From Sphaeroforma sirkka (lineage: Eukaryota; Opisthokonta; Ichthyosporea; Ichthyophonida): DNA of 45,000 nt. Shown piece by piece: positions 30,227 to 42,249 of this stretch. Under the pieces are notes generated by a model. That model was not told the DNA's origin, made no database searches, and saw only the letters and a program-made list of their open reading frames with translations. The position numbers and the translations under genes are program-made. The DNA is taken from positions 257,501 through 302,500 of the forward strand of contig LUCW03001481.1 of NCBI GenBank assembly GCA_001586965.3, in the 5' to 3' direction. The number at the start of each line of letters is the position of its first letter. Position 1 is the first letter of the stretch.

Positions 30227-30406
30227 TGTAGTAAAAGTCCCCTTAAACCACTGTCAGTGTGGAGTTGGAATTAGTTTACAATTAATTCACACGAGGTGAA
30301 TTATTTGTAGACCACGTAGACAATCAAATATAAGAATAAATACACCGCACTGAGCCTCAGGGAGACTCAGTAGGTTTTAGTATCGTATTTTGATGTGTTT
30401 ACTACA
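30227..30406 (+). repeat. 5' LTR of copy G
   Basis: It is 180 bp, TGTAGTAAAAG to TTTACTACA. The leader that follows (TTTTTACGACTAG) matches the sequence inside the 5' LTR of the nested element at 27349. Confidence 0.92.
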
Positions 30407-30463
30407 TTTTTACGACTAGCTACTTTAGGTGTATTATTCGATTTTATCTCGAGGACAATAGTG

Positions 30464-30560
30464 GACGGAGAAATTCGGTTTATTGACAAATCACAGGAGC
30501 TGATATCCCTCAGAGCCGGATAGCAGAAAGAAGCTTGTAAATAAACCGAATTTCTCCGTC
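30464..30560. repeat. 21-bp perfect inverted repeat at the internal deletion junction of copy G
   Basis: GACGGAGAAATTCGG... at 30464-30484 is repeated in inverted orientation at 30540-30560, with a 55-bp spacer. The 27.2-kb relative has only the first arm. The second arm sits exactly where the leader is joined to RNase H. Confidence 0.85.
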
Positions 30561-31143
30561 TACCTACGGTATTGGAGGTGCATTGTTCGAGACCATAGAA
30601 GGGAAGAAGCAATACCTAATGTACTTCAGTAAGACCCTCAACGCAGCACAGCGCAATTACGCAACACCCATGAAGGACTTATTGGCCTTGGTATACGATC
30701 TCACACACTTCCGGGATCATCTCGAAGGTCAACGCTTTTCAGTGTTGACTGATCATAAAGCTTTGGTGTATATGAACACACAGCTAAAGCTGAATCCGAT
30801 GCTACAACGGTGGCACCATATAATAGCACCATTTAGCTTTACAATCCCCCACATTCCGGGAGAGACTAATGTGCTACCGGATATGTTCAGCAGGATACAT
30901 GAAGGTACGGTGGGAAAGATGTGCCGGATATACTGTACGCAGACGGCTGGCAGTTTTTCCCCAACTACTTTGAGCAAGCCCAGAAGATCTTCGGAGCTAA
31001 CGATATCGACAGATTTGCGGCCCCACGTACTGCCCAGCCCGGTTTTGGACAAAGAATGATCGGAACGGAGCGTTTGAGCTTGATTAGTCCTAAGTAGAAG
31101 TTAAAACATAAAATACTTCGTAAGATAAGAGCAGATATAGTGA
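30561..31143 (+). pseudogene. pol: Copy G RNase H and start of Dam-like domain
   Basis: The open part (30583-31059) reads QYLMYFSKTLNAAQRNY, MKDLLALVYDLTHFRDHL, VLTDHKALVYMNTQLKL and IPHIPGETNVLPDMFSRIHE, giving the later acidic positions of RNase H. The first (T-D-A-S-D) lies upstream of the junction and is missing. In another frame from about 30920 the Dam-like module begins (DGWQFFPNYFEQAQKIFGANDIDRFAA). The N-P-P motif region has been lost between 31095 and 31120. Confidence 0.8.
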
Positions 31144-32013
31144 GTGCTACAGTGTGCCTTCCGTGAGTGTGACTTATTCAACAAGTTACTTCAAGTGGAG
31201 CCGGTGTTAGTACCTCGTAACCCACATACATTTTTGAAGTACGCTAAGTATGTGTGCGGGAAACTACCTTGGGGTCACACGGTGATAGCGCGTTTAGGCC
31301 TACCAAGTGGATTTGAGTTGGACCCACGTTTCTCACAGCGACTTGGATATGCAGAGCCCCGTCACACGCCATACTACCGATACTTAGACACGGCACGAGA
31401 TTATTTGTCTGTAGCCATGCAAACACGGATGAACAACCAGCGTTCGCACAGGCAACCCCAAATAACTACGACGAACACAACTGACGCGTGCCCAGCACGA
31501 ACAGAATCACCATCGGGTGGCAAACAAAGTTCAACAACCACAGAAGGAAGGACATGTGTGACCTGGAGTATTGGAGTTAGCAACGGAAGCTAGACGACAG
31601 TGTGGGGTATATATAGATCAATATACGCTACGCATGGATTTTCACCCGATGACCAGTATTGGTGCACGATTCCCATCGGATCACATCTAATGGATTACCT
31701 CCCGATGCCGATTATATCCCGTCAGTAAAATAAGTTCATCCTAACGTACTAGATGTAGCCACGGGCTTTTCTATTCTTCGCCCTACCCCGGAGAAGACCA
31801 AAGAGACAACCGTGCAAGCTTTAATAACGATTTTTGTTGAACACTGATTTCCACGCATGATACAGACGGACATGGGGTTCTGATTTACAAACAAAATAGT
31901 GTAATTTCTAGTGAGGAAGTAGGGGTGCTACACAAGGTGTCACCATCATATCGCCCACAGGTGTTGGGAGCGGCGGAGCGTCGCCACAAGGACATCACAC
32001 GTTCAATGCGGAT
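31144..32013 (+). pseudogene. pol: Copy G Dam-like C-terminus and degraded integrase core
   Basis: A frame to 31593 reads LLQVEPVLVPRNPHTFLKYAKY and GKLPWGHTVIARLG, the end of the Dam-like module also seen at 23.7 kb. From 31594 the integrase zinc domain and core are scarcely readable. Fragments such as DHI.MDYLPMPI and a degraded second-Asp region near 31860 are split by many stops. Confidence 0.7.
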
Positions 32014-32748
32014 GTGTTGCGATGCAATACCACAGGCATGGGACGAACGCCTCCCGTTTTACAAATCTATATAAGAACCTCCGCATCTCGCGTAGACGCA
32101 ATAGTGCCCCCTTTCATTCTATATTTCACTCGACGACACGTCCCATTCGCTAATTTCACCGACGCTACGCCTGAAGCTCAACCTGTTCTCAACGATACAT
32201 GGTCACAACGATTAGACCGTTTGCAGGATACGGTTCTTCCTATGCTGCATAGGATCACGTTGAAATATACGAACAAGTTGACAAAGACTTTCGATCGCCT
32301 ACATGCCAACGAATTGGTGCACTTCGATGAAGGCGATGTCGTGAAAGTAAATTCTGAGGTCAGAACGTCGAAAGCGATGCGGTCGTTATTCGACCCATAC
32401 GTGGTGAAAACTAGGTCAGGCCAGGGATTCGACCAGACAAAGAAAGGCGGGTCGATTCCATCCGAATTCAAGGGTAAACCTGCACGGGTCGAACTCCACC
32501 GGTTAGGGCACGGCAGTACGGACCCACTGCTTGACGATACGTTATGGCAAGAGGGCGGGTCCGAGTTTAGACACATCATCCAACACCGCACAAATGATGA
32601 GACGGGTAAACTCGAATACCTGGCACGATGGCGCGAGGGCGAGTCAACGTGGGAAACAGCAGAGGCATTTGAGGATGCCAATGATATTGTGGCGTATCAC
32701 AAAGGCTCCCAGATGCGCATGCGTAAACGATGCTGTCACCAGACTTAA
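32014..32748 (+). pseudogene. pol: Copy G integrase C-terminus and chromodomain
   Basis: The 244-residue open frame carries the end of the integrase core (YFTRRHVPFANFTD), the C-terminal module (LVHFDEGDVVKVNSEVR...FDPYVVKTRSGQGF) and a good chromodomain in residues about 180-235: FRHIIQHRTNDETGKLEYLARW, ESTWETAEAF, DIVAYHKG. The aromatic residues expected to hold a methylated lysine are only partly present. The chromodomain here keeps the Trp that is a stop codon at 22322. Confidence 0.85.
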
Positions 32749-32930
32749 CATTGTGTACAAATTTAAATATATATAGAACGCTGGGTTGCTCGAGACGTTA
32801 CTTGGGGCTCTCTAGCTCTCTTAGATTAAATGCCAGCACACTGCTCTAGCTCTCTGAGGATGAATGCCAGCATCCCCGATCCGGGCTCGGCAGGGTACCG
32901 GAAAAGCGCATGCAAATTTGGAGTCCATGG
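32749..32930. other. Gap between copy G and family III LTR
   Basis: No gene is seen. An imperfect repeat, CTCTAGCTCTCT followed by ATGCCAGCA, occurs twice (about 32811-32840 and 32844-32871). Confidence 0.5.
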
Positions 32931-33298
32931 ATTATTATTAGGATTGTTAACAAACGACGTCTCCCCTTGTAAGAGGGGAGTACATTTAGATACAGTTATC
33001 TGCGACTTATCACAGCGAAAGAATACAATAGACTCTTCTAAACTACGGATATCTCAGCTACGAGAAGTCCCTAGTCAGAGATACCTGAACTGAACTGATT
33101 CACTAGACTCAAATTTCTATTTAAGTATTTTTCACACACGAGGAGTCCCGGTATAGCTTACCAGTTCTACGCTAATATTTCTGACGACTCTATTATACTA
33201 AAAATGTTTAAATATTAATTCCAACACTCGATACTTGATGATTCTGAGGTTTTGGGGTTTGTATTGACATTTTGAAAATCTGGCCCCTAATTGCTACA
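32931..33298 (-). repeat. Family III LTR, inverted
   Basis: Minus-strand reading begins TGTAGCAATTAGGGG at 33298, directly after a polypurine-type run (AAAGTTGTGGGGC). It matches LTR starts at 35991 and 38012 on the plus strand. The far end near 32931 (ATAATAATCCA) is my estimate. Confidence 0.6.
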
Positions 33299-33640
33299 GC
33301 CCCACAACTTTGTGCTTCGTAGCCAGAGTAGAAGCAGAAAGTGACATCTTACAGTACCAGTTTTTCTAGTGGTTGGTGTTTTTGTACAGGAAAAAAATTG
33401 CCCCTTTGGGGGTTAAGATGGATCCCCGCCACCAGTATTTATTGATACATATTACCTTAGTAATTACTTATACTATGACGGAAGTTCTTAACCACGCTCA
33501 TCAGATTCAGTCTTGGCCGATGTTCTCTGTTGATCTCAACTTGGCTTAGGAAAACGCATCTCAACGGTGGCCTTACAACAGAGTCTTTGGTCCGTATCCC
33601 TATGGTATTTGGGCGGGGCATGCCTCAAGGTAAAAAAAAT
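33299..33640 (-). pseudogene. Family III 3' untranslated remnant, inverted
   Basis: The reverse complement aligns in order with 35660-35990 (blocks GGACCAAAGACTC, CTAAG.CAAGTTGAGATCA, AAAACACCAACC). It has no coding content. Confidence 0.7.
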
Positions 33641-33718
33641 GGGAGTGTCTCTTAGTATCATGAGACTTAGTTAGGTCCCCCACCTCGTGCGCTTTCTGTT
33701 ATTCGCTGATCTTTCAGC

Positions 33719-33790
33719 AGACCTGTTTGTGATTGTATTGGTAGACCTGTTTGTGATTGTTTTGGTAGACCTGTTTATGATTGTATAAGT
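33719..33790. repeat. 24-bp minisatellite, three units
   Basis: Units at 33719, 33743 and 33767 (AGACCTGTTTGTGATTG...). The third unit is most diverged. Confidence 0.88.
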
Positions 33791-34060
33791 AGGAAACTCG
33801 AGTCTAGTGAATCAGAATACACACATAAAGAATCAGTCCGGTTCTCTCAGACTAGGTACTTTTCTAGCTGAGATAACCGTACTTGAGAAGTAGTCTATTG
33901 TATACTTTGATTTGTACCTTTCAGCTACTCTCCATACTCTGCACTAGGACTTTTACCTTGCTGAGAGATTCGCTTTTGAGAAGAGGTCTATTGTTTCCTT
34001 TGGCCGTATCTTTTCCGTTTTTAGAACAAACAAACAAGTAATCTATATTTGAATACACAG
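33791..34060 (+). repeat. Partial family III LTR fragments, plus strand
   Basis: The sequence from about 33795 (GAGTCTAGTGAATCAG, then GCTGAGATAACCGTA and GTCTATTGTATACTTTG) matches the inverted LTR part near 33020-33110. A second weaker copy of the latter blocks follows about 96 bp on (33963 onward). Confidence 0.6.
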
Positions 34061-34920
34061 ACAGCGGAGACTTTGTTGTACTTATTGCTGGTGCTTTTTC
34101 TATATTGATATATTTTCCACCGAAATATTGGGGTATAATAATTGGTGAGTCTTGGGTAAAACATTGACACCCGATGACACATGTTACATTCCGAATACTC
34201 CCAGCGCAAGATAACCACTGAGAAATAGGACATGATAATGATTCATCCCAGCCAGCCTACTAGATGTGCCCATATATGCTGTCAATAGAATTAAGTGCTA
34301 GGTGCCAAGTGATGGGCTATAGGTGTAGGCTTTAATTGCACCAACTTGGTGTTTTTGAATTTCTTTTACTTTTCTTAAGTTGAACTTAAGAGTTATTTCA
34401 TTATTGGTTGCGATTGAAGGATTGTATTGAGGAATAGAATGAAATATAATGCATCCAATGGAATAAGAATGATCTTAGTTACTGACAACAAGTAAATTTA
34501 GATCAACTAGTGAGTGATTACTGATTAGAGCGGAGATATATAGAAAAATCTTCTAGTCTTTTGCTCAATACTGAGAGCTCAAGCTAAACTTAATTTACTT
34601 TGTGCAATTTGCCTTTTAAACGTATTTCTTGTCACGAAAACGTATTGGTATTGTATAGCCGGCCTGAATAGTCCAACTTTTACACAATGACAAACAAAAC
34701 ATCAGCCACCGTAGCAAAAACGCTGGTACCAATAATGTGTGAATCCATGGTCACACAAATTATACAGACAGTCCAAGGCACTGAATATGTAATGATTTAC
34801 TTCCAAAAGTTATTGAACAAGCGCCAGCATTCTCGCCCGTACCAACCCAAAGTCTAAGAAACTTCATATCATTATTAAGTAGTTTTTTCAACAAACCCCA
34901 GGCAACTTATGTTCTCGCCT
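34061..34920. other. AT-rich stretch, no gene seen
   Basis: No convincing frame, LTR boundary or repeat was found. Confidence 0.4.
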
Positions 34921-35990
34921 TCCGTTCGTACAAATGGGCCACAATCTGCGTTCATCAATTAGACATAAATCGTCTAGATTTTATGTGTGCTTTGCACGCA
35001 GACAGAACCAGCTCACGGACTGCAATAGTGTAGTGAATGCATCAAGTATGACTGTATCATGGAAACAGCGACTGCAGAATCTAGACGAGTCAATTGGACC
35101 GTTGCGCAATATCAAGAAGAAGAAAAATTCGGGCAGAATATGACCGAAAAAAAAACCCCCCAAAGAAGTATGTACGGTTCCAAGAGGGGGATATTGTAAT
35201 AGTTCGTTACCAAGGTAAAAGGAATAAAATGACAGCACCATATGGTGGACCATACAATTTAGTAGCGAGGAAGACACCGGGTTATTTGTCTGTGACCTTG
35301 ACGGAACTAAAGCCCCGGAATTTTCTAACTCGGTCGGTGATGAATCCATTGGACTCGTAAAGAACGCCAATGCTTCGAGAGATTTACTTCCAATAGCTAT
35401 GTACAACCATCCGAGAAGACTCGGTTCCTCCTCAACTACACATTCAAGGTGATGGATCCCAGAAGTACCTACTGTAGTAGACAGATGGGAAACGCACCTG
35501 TACTTATGAATTAGACATCTCAGATCCTGGTGTTCTTACAGTATACCGATAACGGTATCGACGCAAGCGAAGGCAATCAAGGCCGACGAAATCAACAGCG
35601 ACGAGCACTGATGAACAATCAGCGAGCATGATATAGCGCACAAGGCGGGAAGCTAAACCCATCTTGAAGCATGCTTCGTCCACATGCCAGAGGGATAAGG
35701 GACCAAAGACTCGGGTGTATAGCCGACGTTCAGATGCGTTTTTCTAAGACAAGTTGAGATCAGCCGAGAGCATAGGTCAAGACTGACTCCAATGAGCGTG
35801 GCTGAGAACTTCCGTAATCGTATAACTTAATAGGTAATATTGTAAGAATAGATAATTGTGTCAGATTATTCTTCTTAACCCCCTAAGGAACAAGATTGCC
35901 CTGTAAAAAACACCAACCTCAAGATAATCAAGCACTGAAAGAAGTTACTTTCTACTCCTACGCAGGCTCATAAATACAAAGTTGGGGGCC
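34921..35990 (+). pseudogene. pol: Family III integrase C-terminal remnant and 3' region (copy 1)
   Basis: A frame at 35094-35360 reads KKYVRFQEGDIVIVRYQGKRNKM and APYGGPYNLVARKTPGYL, the GPY/F-type C-terminal module of Ty3 integrases. The flanks and 3' region align with 37131-38011. It ends in a polypurine-type tract (AAAGTTGGGGGCC) followed by the LTR start TGTAGCATCTAGGG at 35991. The upstream core is not in this copy. Confidence 0.72.
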
Positions 35991-36180
35991 TGTAGCATCT
36001 AGGGACCAGATTATCAGAAAGCTAATCCAAAACCCAACTGACGCACTCAGCCGTAAAAATCTCGGCCGTACAAATAACTGACGAGCCAGTATAGCTAGAC
36101 AGTCACATACGATGATAGTGCTATTCTCATAGCGTATTATTACTCAGCGGGGCATTACACAGTTGAAGAAACGATGAAGA
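35991..36180 (+). repeat. Family III LTR start (truncated)
   Basis: TGTAGCATCTAGGGACCAGA follows the tract at 35978-35990. Similarity to the other family III LTRs fades within about 60 bp. Confidence 0.5.
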
Positions 36181-36563
36181 GGCTTCAAATATATGACAAC
36201 ACGATCATGACAGAATACATTGAGGGGTGTGCGCCATGACTCAAAAGCAAAATTCACGACAAGTTTTATCACCCATTACAATCAACAGCAACTGTATTTA
36301 CCGGGGATAACATTCAAGTGAATACCATTGGTTCCTTGTTAGAGTTGGATAGAGATGACAGTTTTTTTATAGGTTGGCTAGACGTACTCTCATCATATGC
36401 CATACTCAGGCCGATGAAAGATAAATCAGCGGCAATTATAGCAAGAACACTAGTTCTACTGTGGCTTTCCACAGTCATGCGAAGGGGTCAAGGCACAAAA
36501 TATTTGAATGGCATACTCTCGAAAACCATTGAGCAAGCACCGTCTGTTGTTCTCAGATATTAA
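36181..36563 (+). pseudogene. pol: Family III integrase core remnant
   Basis: The frame 36318-36563 reads NTIGSLLELDRDDSFFIGWLDVLSSYAIL and KDKSAAIIARTLVLL, the first half of a Ty3 integrase core. The first catalytic Asp position has Asn and the second is in YLNGI context without the S-D-x-G. Upstream (36225-36300) a short zinc-domain-like trace is possible. Confidence 0.65.
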
Positions 36564-36659
36564 AGTATCTTTAAGTGTTTTAAGTTTTAAGTGAATAGTT
36601 GTTATTTATTTGATTCGAGTTCCTGATTTTATATGCATTGGACGCGTATTCCTTGAGCC

Positions 36660-37072
36660 ATTAAAAAACACCTCTTAAGGTGAAAAAGGTTCTCACTTAA
36701 TCTATAATTCAATTCAAAGGCAGCGTCGCCACGTCTTCAATTGATCGCGGCTTCCATTGTAATCTTTGGCCTTATACGTTTAGATTGTACTCCTCCAATA
36801 TTTAGCTATGCCCTTATGTCCATCAGAGATTCTCTATAATGATGTTTCCGTACTCCCGGCACTTCGGCTCCAAAATTAATTGCCATCTGTAATATTTCTG
36901 TGTCCCTCTCCGAGTTTAGGGATGCTAGGATAAACCTTGTTGAGCCTCCGGCGTTTGACCGTAGTTTTATGTTTGGTAAACAATTCTGGTTTATTGTGAT
37001 CAATACCGTCACATCACCTTGTGTCCAGACCATACCAACCGAAGGTGATGGTAGCCAACCGGCGATCACATA
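36660..37072 (-). pseudogene. Unidentified coding-like remnant
   Basis: The minus-strand frame 37069-36806 (87 residues: GMVWTQGDVTVLITINQ, LRSNAGGSTRFILASLNSERDTEIL, VRKHHYRESLMDIRA) has protein-like composition. It continues in the same frame past one stop (LNIGGVQSKRI, PKITMEAAIN) to about 36720. I do not recognise it. It lies in opposite orientation between the family III integrase core and its C-terminal module. Confidence 0.35.
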
Positions 37073-37130
37073 GAAACCTCATGCCACTAGTAGGGAATTT
37101 ATTGAACAAAATTCCGCAATTGGTGTTCAG

Positions 37131-38011
37131 AACGGTCATTCGTATAAATGAGCCACAATTAACGTTCATCAAGTAAACAATAATCACCTCGATTCAATGT
37201 ATACTTTAGACACATGTAGACAAAAACATAATACGGATCCTAGTTCATCAGTGAATGTACCGGGCAAAACAATAAATGGGATAAGGGAATGAAAATACAG
37301 ATAAAACAATCAGACCACAACAAGACACTGATGTGGAGCATTACCAAGAAAAAAAAGAACTACGTACACTTCCAAGAAGGTGACATTTTAATGGTACGCT
37401 ATCAAGGTGAAATGAATAAAATGACAGCACCATATAGCAGATCGTAAAAAATAAGCAGGGAGGGTAATGGGTATCTTGTCTGTGACCTTCATTGTAAAGT
37501 CCCGAAATAAACTAAATCCACCAATTGGACTCAAAAAGGCCAACGCCTCGGAGGGATGCATCCCCAATAGGAAAATACCACAAACTGACGATACACAACT
37601 TTTCCCAATATTAAACCGTTAGCTGTTCAATTGAGGTGATGGATCATAGGAGTACCTACTGCAATGTACAGATAGAGAGCTTGTCTTGTAGCACCTTTTA
37701 AAATAGTCTCGGATAGAAAATCGCCGTTGAAAAGCGTTTTCCAGAGCCAAAAAAATAATGAAGACTCAAGCACAGGTCAAGACTGACTCCAATGATCGTG
37801 GTAAAAAGTGTCGTATAGTTAGGCATTGAAGGAGGGCTAATAGTATGTAAGAATAGATAGTGGTGGCAAGGTTTTCATCTTGACACCCTAAGGGACAATC
37901 TATACTCTGTACTAAAACGCCAACTCCAAGGAATCATAGTAACATAAGATGCCACTTTAAGATGTCACTTTAAACCACTAAAACAAGCTCAGAAGTGCAA
38001 AGTTGGGGGAC
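37131..38011 (+). pseudogene. pol: Family III integrase C-terminal remnant and 3' region (copy 2)
   Basis: It aligns with 34921-35990 over almost its full length: CACTTCCAAGAAGGTGACATT matches the F-Q-E-G-D region, AATAAAATGACAGCACCATAT is shared exactly, and the later block CAGGTCAAGACTGACTCCAATGA is shared. It ends in AAAGTTGGGGGAC at 37999-38011. The coding frame is broken by stops. Confidence 0.72.
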
Positions 38012-38260
38012 TTTAGCGTCCAGACACAGATCGTCAGAAAAACCAGTCCAGATACCATAACCACAGAATTGATAAATATTGAATTTGGTCTGGATCCAAT
38101 ATTCCTGATAAGTCATCTCAAACATAGCGGTAGAACCGGTATGAAATACCGGCCAAAACCCTATGATTCACACTTGAGAAGAGGTCGTATCTTATCAATA
38201 TATCTCAAACTCTGCCGACGTATCTCACAAATTTCTCAAGAAGTATCAGATTGAGCACCA
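38012..38260 (+). repeat. Family III LTR, degraded
   Basis: It begins TTTAGCGTCCAG at the polypurine tract and shares blocks such as GTAGAACCGGTA..ATACCGG with the inverted LTR at about 33150. The right end is unclear. Confidence 0.5.
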
Positions 38261-41200
38261 TGATCATCTCGTACAAGTTAATGAACTCTTGTTGGACCTA
38301 TAAAAGGCTAACTTTCTATTTGTGCTGATACAAATTTTGGAACTGCACGTTTCTTTGTTTTCACTAAAAATTAATGAGACCCCGTTGCAGCTAAAGCGAC
38401 TGTATTCCTGATTTAAACGGTATACCATACCATTCTCATGGAGATCATCAAGCATCAATTTGCACCATGAATATCTCGAATTTGTCCTGGGAAAGCATGG
38501 ATTTTATGTATTAAAGGACAATTTGGTCTAAAATACATAGAATAGGTGATGTATAATTTTGTAAACATATCACTTTAGCGACATCATTTGAATCTCTAAA
38601 AAATACAATATTTTGAAATCTTGAGAAATTCTTAATTTAACACTACACTATGGGGTTCGTATGACCCATAGTAGTTGTTTGGATTTAGTGTCAAATGCAT
38701 GCTTCAAGCTTTATTTGAAGTCTTGTAGGATTTTTGGATTAGTATTTACACTAACGTTTTCTGTCCCGTCCAGCAGATAGGATTTATACAGTCGAATAAT
38801 TATGATGAACTTATAAATTTATCTCGTGCTGACTGCTTTGGTTCCACCCACAGTTACAGACGACAAGTGACAGAGCTAATATATATACTATTTGAAGTAT
38901 CAGGCTTATGATAAATCTCAAGACGGGGAATATGATATTATCTGGCTAAGCCTGAACACCGCTATAAGGTTGAAAGTCCCATTTGTTTTTAGACGGGCTT
39001 AAGCAATGCTCAGAAGGCGTGATGAACAGATTTCAGACAGCTTTCAGCTAGAATCTAATAAAATGACAGGTTTTGACGGAAACGGGTCAGTATCGTACAG
39101 TTCAACTTTCGGTTGTATCTTTTAAGAGTTCTTCCCTGTTACAAATAGATAAGAGGGCTTGTATTTTATACTAAAGCTGATACACAGTTCACGGAACAGT
39201 TTTAAGTTTGACAATTCAACATTTTTCAAGCCATTAAAGCAGAGTTAAAATTTATCACTCGTGGTGGCGTAGAGTTGTATGGCAATCATTCATGTCATGT
39301 TACAAATTTGGGCGAACTAGTAAAAGTGCGATACACTTGACCGGAGGAATCAATCAAATCAGGAAGCAGTTGCAATGCACGCCACATACGCGGTAGATAT
39401 AGTACACTGGTGACCTCTGGATACTAAGATTCTTCTCACGAAAATACTGTAAGCCGGTTTTTGCACAAAGTCACAATCACTAGAACATCAGACCGAGACG
39501 ACCACCCTGGCCAGGCCACATGAATGAACAAAACGATTGAGAATTTAATTTTATATATTCACATGGTTTGTGGATACTATCGATTTAACTTTTAGCACAA
39601 GCAACAGAGGTGATACTGGAACCCTCAGTTCATTGAAAACTTTATATCAACCCTACAGCTAGAAACCGATGCACATTAACTAGAAGTTACAGCGCTGAAC
39701 TAAATGTTGGGTTGCACTGCACAAATATGACCAAAAAGGGAAGCACACTATGTTTTTTTGAGGATATATGCTTGATACTTGATGCAAAATAGTGTGGTAT
39801 TGTATCAAGAGACGGGCTGTATGTGCTACTCTAATTATTATAGCGCAATTCACCAGACAGGGAGTAAATTTGCTTTGCTGATATACAAATCAAATTTACG
39901 TGCGATGCCTTGGATTGAAACGCGAAAGCTAAGGATACGACGATTCACACCTTCACAAGACAGGTCGGCGATGCCCAAGACGCAGTGCAGATGAAAATGT
40001 TTTGTAGCATAGTAAGATTACAAATCGTATCTGTTACACAAGAATAGAATCATTACATTCCGGTTATCGTCGTTAACGTTTTCTTGGATCTCATTTCCCA
40101 AACTATACCTGAGTCATCGCAAGCATCGGCGTATTGCGTTTTAACGTTGCATAGCTTAATTGATAAGCTCATATATTTTTTCTTCGTACCTACTCACTAT
40201 GGCATATTTGAATGATGCAATATGGAGTGAAATAAGATTGCAGTCACTGACATTTCGATACTTCCCTGTGCACTGTGATCAAGTGAGTCACGAGTATACT
40301 AGATAATATAGAACATATTCTAATTCCAGGTCTAAATTTCAAATAGGTATTGAATTTGTAATTATGGCGTATGAAGCGTAAATATACAGGACTATTATCG
40401 TGGGAACTCACAACAAGATTGAAAGCACCCAATCAGAGTAGCAAGGTAATGCTTTGCCGCCCTGAAATTACGCAATCAAAAATTTGTAACCCTGAAAGCT
40501 GCTATACTAGTCTTTGTTACCACACTCTCCCATACTTGAAAATATACTATATTGCGAGCGATTTCCCCGGCGCTTGTTTCATGCCCACCTTTTTCTTCTG
40601 GGCTCGGCCAGCTCCTATCGATCTTCAGTTCTGTGCTCTGTTTTTGTCTGAATATCTATGCGCCCATTTGACTGCTCATCTGTGCTTGCGTGTACGCACA
40701 TACAACAGCTGTGTGCATGCCAGAGCATTTCTCTCCATCAAACTCGCAGAGCCATGATGGTCCCCTGACATGTGTCAACTGAATCATATGGCGGTTAAAG
40801 TGACTAGCAGCTGGTCGATTTACCAGCTACCATACCGAACGGCGATGTATCAAATTTGTGCGCTACTCACACTATAGAGAGCCAGCACTCGAGTACAAAG
40901 AAATGTCCGTAGTAGTTACTTGGCGGTCACATAATAGTTCAACTCGACAAAATCAACATGCGACGACTACGGTAGAGTATAAGCACTAAAGGCAATGCTG
41001 GCGGCTCGAGTTTAGAATTGCAACCTCGGCGCCCTTTTCTTCTGAATCAAAGGTGCTGTGTGGTCGTACCCCTAGCTGTCTACTGAATGAATAGGCATAC
41101 CTATCAGGGAGAGTATATATCCCTTCTTTTTTCTAATTATAGATTCGGAGTGATGATTCATTTTTTTTAACCGTTCACTCCTGTGCTGAACGACCTACAT

Positions 41201-41947
41201 TGAGTTTTGTCTCGTCCACTCTCGTCCACCCCTGTTGGTATTCACGTTTAAAACAAATCAGCTTTGTGTAAGCTAAGATCGAGGCCAATCTCCCCGTTGC
41301 GTTTATCACGTTCGCGGTGTGGTACTTCAACACACTTGCAGACTCTTACATATGACACAACTAAAAGGGTATAGCACATGTTCGAGTTCGAAGTTTAAAA
41401 GTTATAAAGGCAGGAAACACGTATACATTATGGGCCACACATCTATGATAGCACTCCGTTCACAACATGCCCTCAAACTCAACCGTTGTCAACCTATTTA
41501 CAAACCTGCAGAAATGGGTAAGGAAAAAAGGAGAGTCATTTGAACACAAAACATACATGAATAATACTAACTAACGCGGATATATCATACGCAGCCATGT
41601 CACGCAGCACATACTACACAGAAACACACATACATTCACCGACCACAAAGAGAGCGAACGTCGGTTAGACTTCCACACAAGCACCGAAACCAAAAGAGTG
41701 ACAGAGGAGCAAAATGCTCGTTCCTCATACGCCATCAAGACTTGACATCATAAGAGGACGAGGGGTTCAATTGTTGCGTCCATACACACGCGCACGCACA
41801 CGCACACGCACACTGGTCTGTCTACAAACTCTCTCACCACAGCCGCGGACATTTAAAACAATCCATTCCTCCAGTCGTACAAGCAATGACACACAGGTGA
41901 TGCTACATCAGCACTCACCTACACACACAACGCCATCTCGTAAACGC
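38261..41947. other. No gene recognised between the retroelement block and the PDAT gene
   Basis: Frames such as 40371-40757 (128 residues, plus) have no recognised motif and a composition like random translation. A CA-rich microsatellite lies at about 41786-41815, in what is probably the 3' flank of the PDAT gene. No LTR ends were detected. Confidence 0.45.
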
Positions 41948-42249
41948 TCATAAGTCCTCTCTGATGTCGTTGGTCTTCAGTTCGATATGCTCCGCCCTCG
42001 CATGGTCGCGTTCATCGGCCTGGGCCTTCTTGCGTAACTTCTCGGACTCATTTGGGACGGCTCGATTTGCGACAGATTTCTGTAGTCTGTCGTAAATGAC
42101 GTCACCGATTTCGCGTATGCTGGACGTGAATGCTTCCTGTTCCACTCCCCCGGACACTATGTTTAATACTTTTCTATTGACGTCTCTGTTGCCCATGATA
42201 TCGACATGGCCGCAAGAATAGTCCCCACCACGCAGATAGAGCGTGTGAG
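41948..42249 (-). CDS. PDAT: PDAT terminal exon with catalytic His (HVDIMGN)
   Basis: The acceptor is TTCACAG|CTCAC. It reads HTLYLRGG, then SCGHVDIMGNRDVN and a charged tail ending in DIREDL. Confidence 0.9.

Larger units (their letters stand above)
30227..32748 (+). mobile_element. Ty3 family II-like copy G, truncated
   Basis: A 5' LTR (30227-30406) and about 130 bp of leader are followed directly by RNase H, a degraded Dam-like domain, integrase and a chromodomain, all on the plus strand. Gag, protease and RT are deleted. No matching 3' LTR is found after 32748. RNase H is nearly identical to the 24.0-24.3 kb copy, while the integrase is more distant, so the copy may be a recombinant of two subfamilies. 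Confidence 0.82.

Noticed and set aside
32178..32681. 167-residue minus-strand frame
   Set aside because: Antisense of the integrase C-terminus and chromodomain of copy G.
33719..33790. Short direct repeats as a CRISPR-like array
   Set aside because: Units are contiguous with no spacers; it is a three-unit minisatellite in a eukaryotic genome.
40371..40757. 128-residue plus-strand frame as a possible gene
   Set aside because: No recognisable motif or signal, Cys- and Tyr-rich composition as in random translation, no supporting context.
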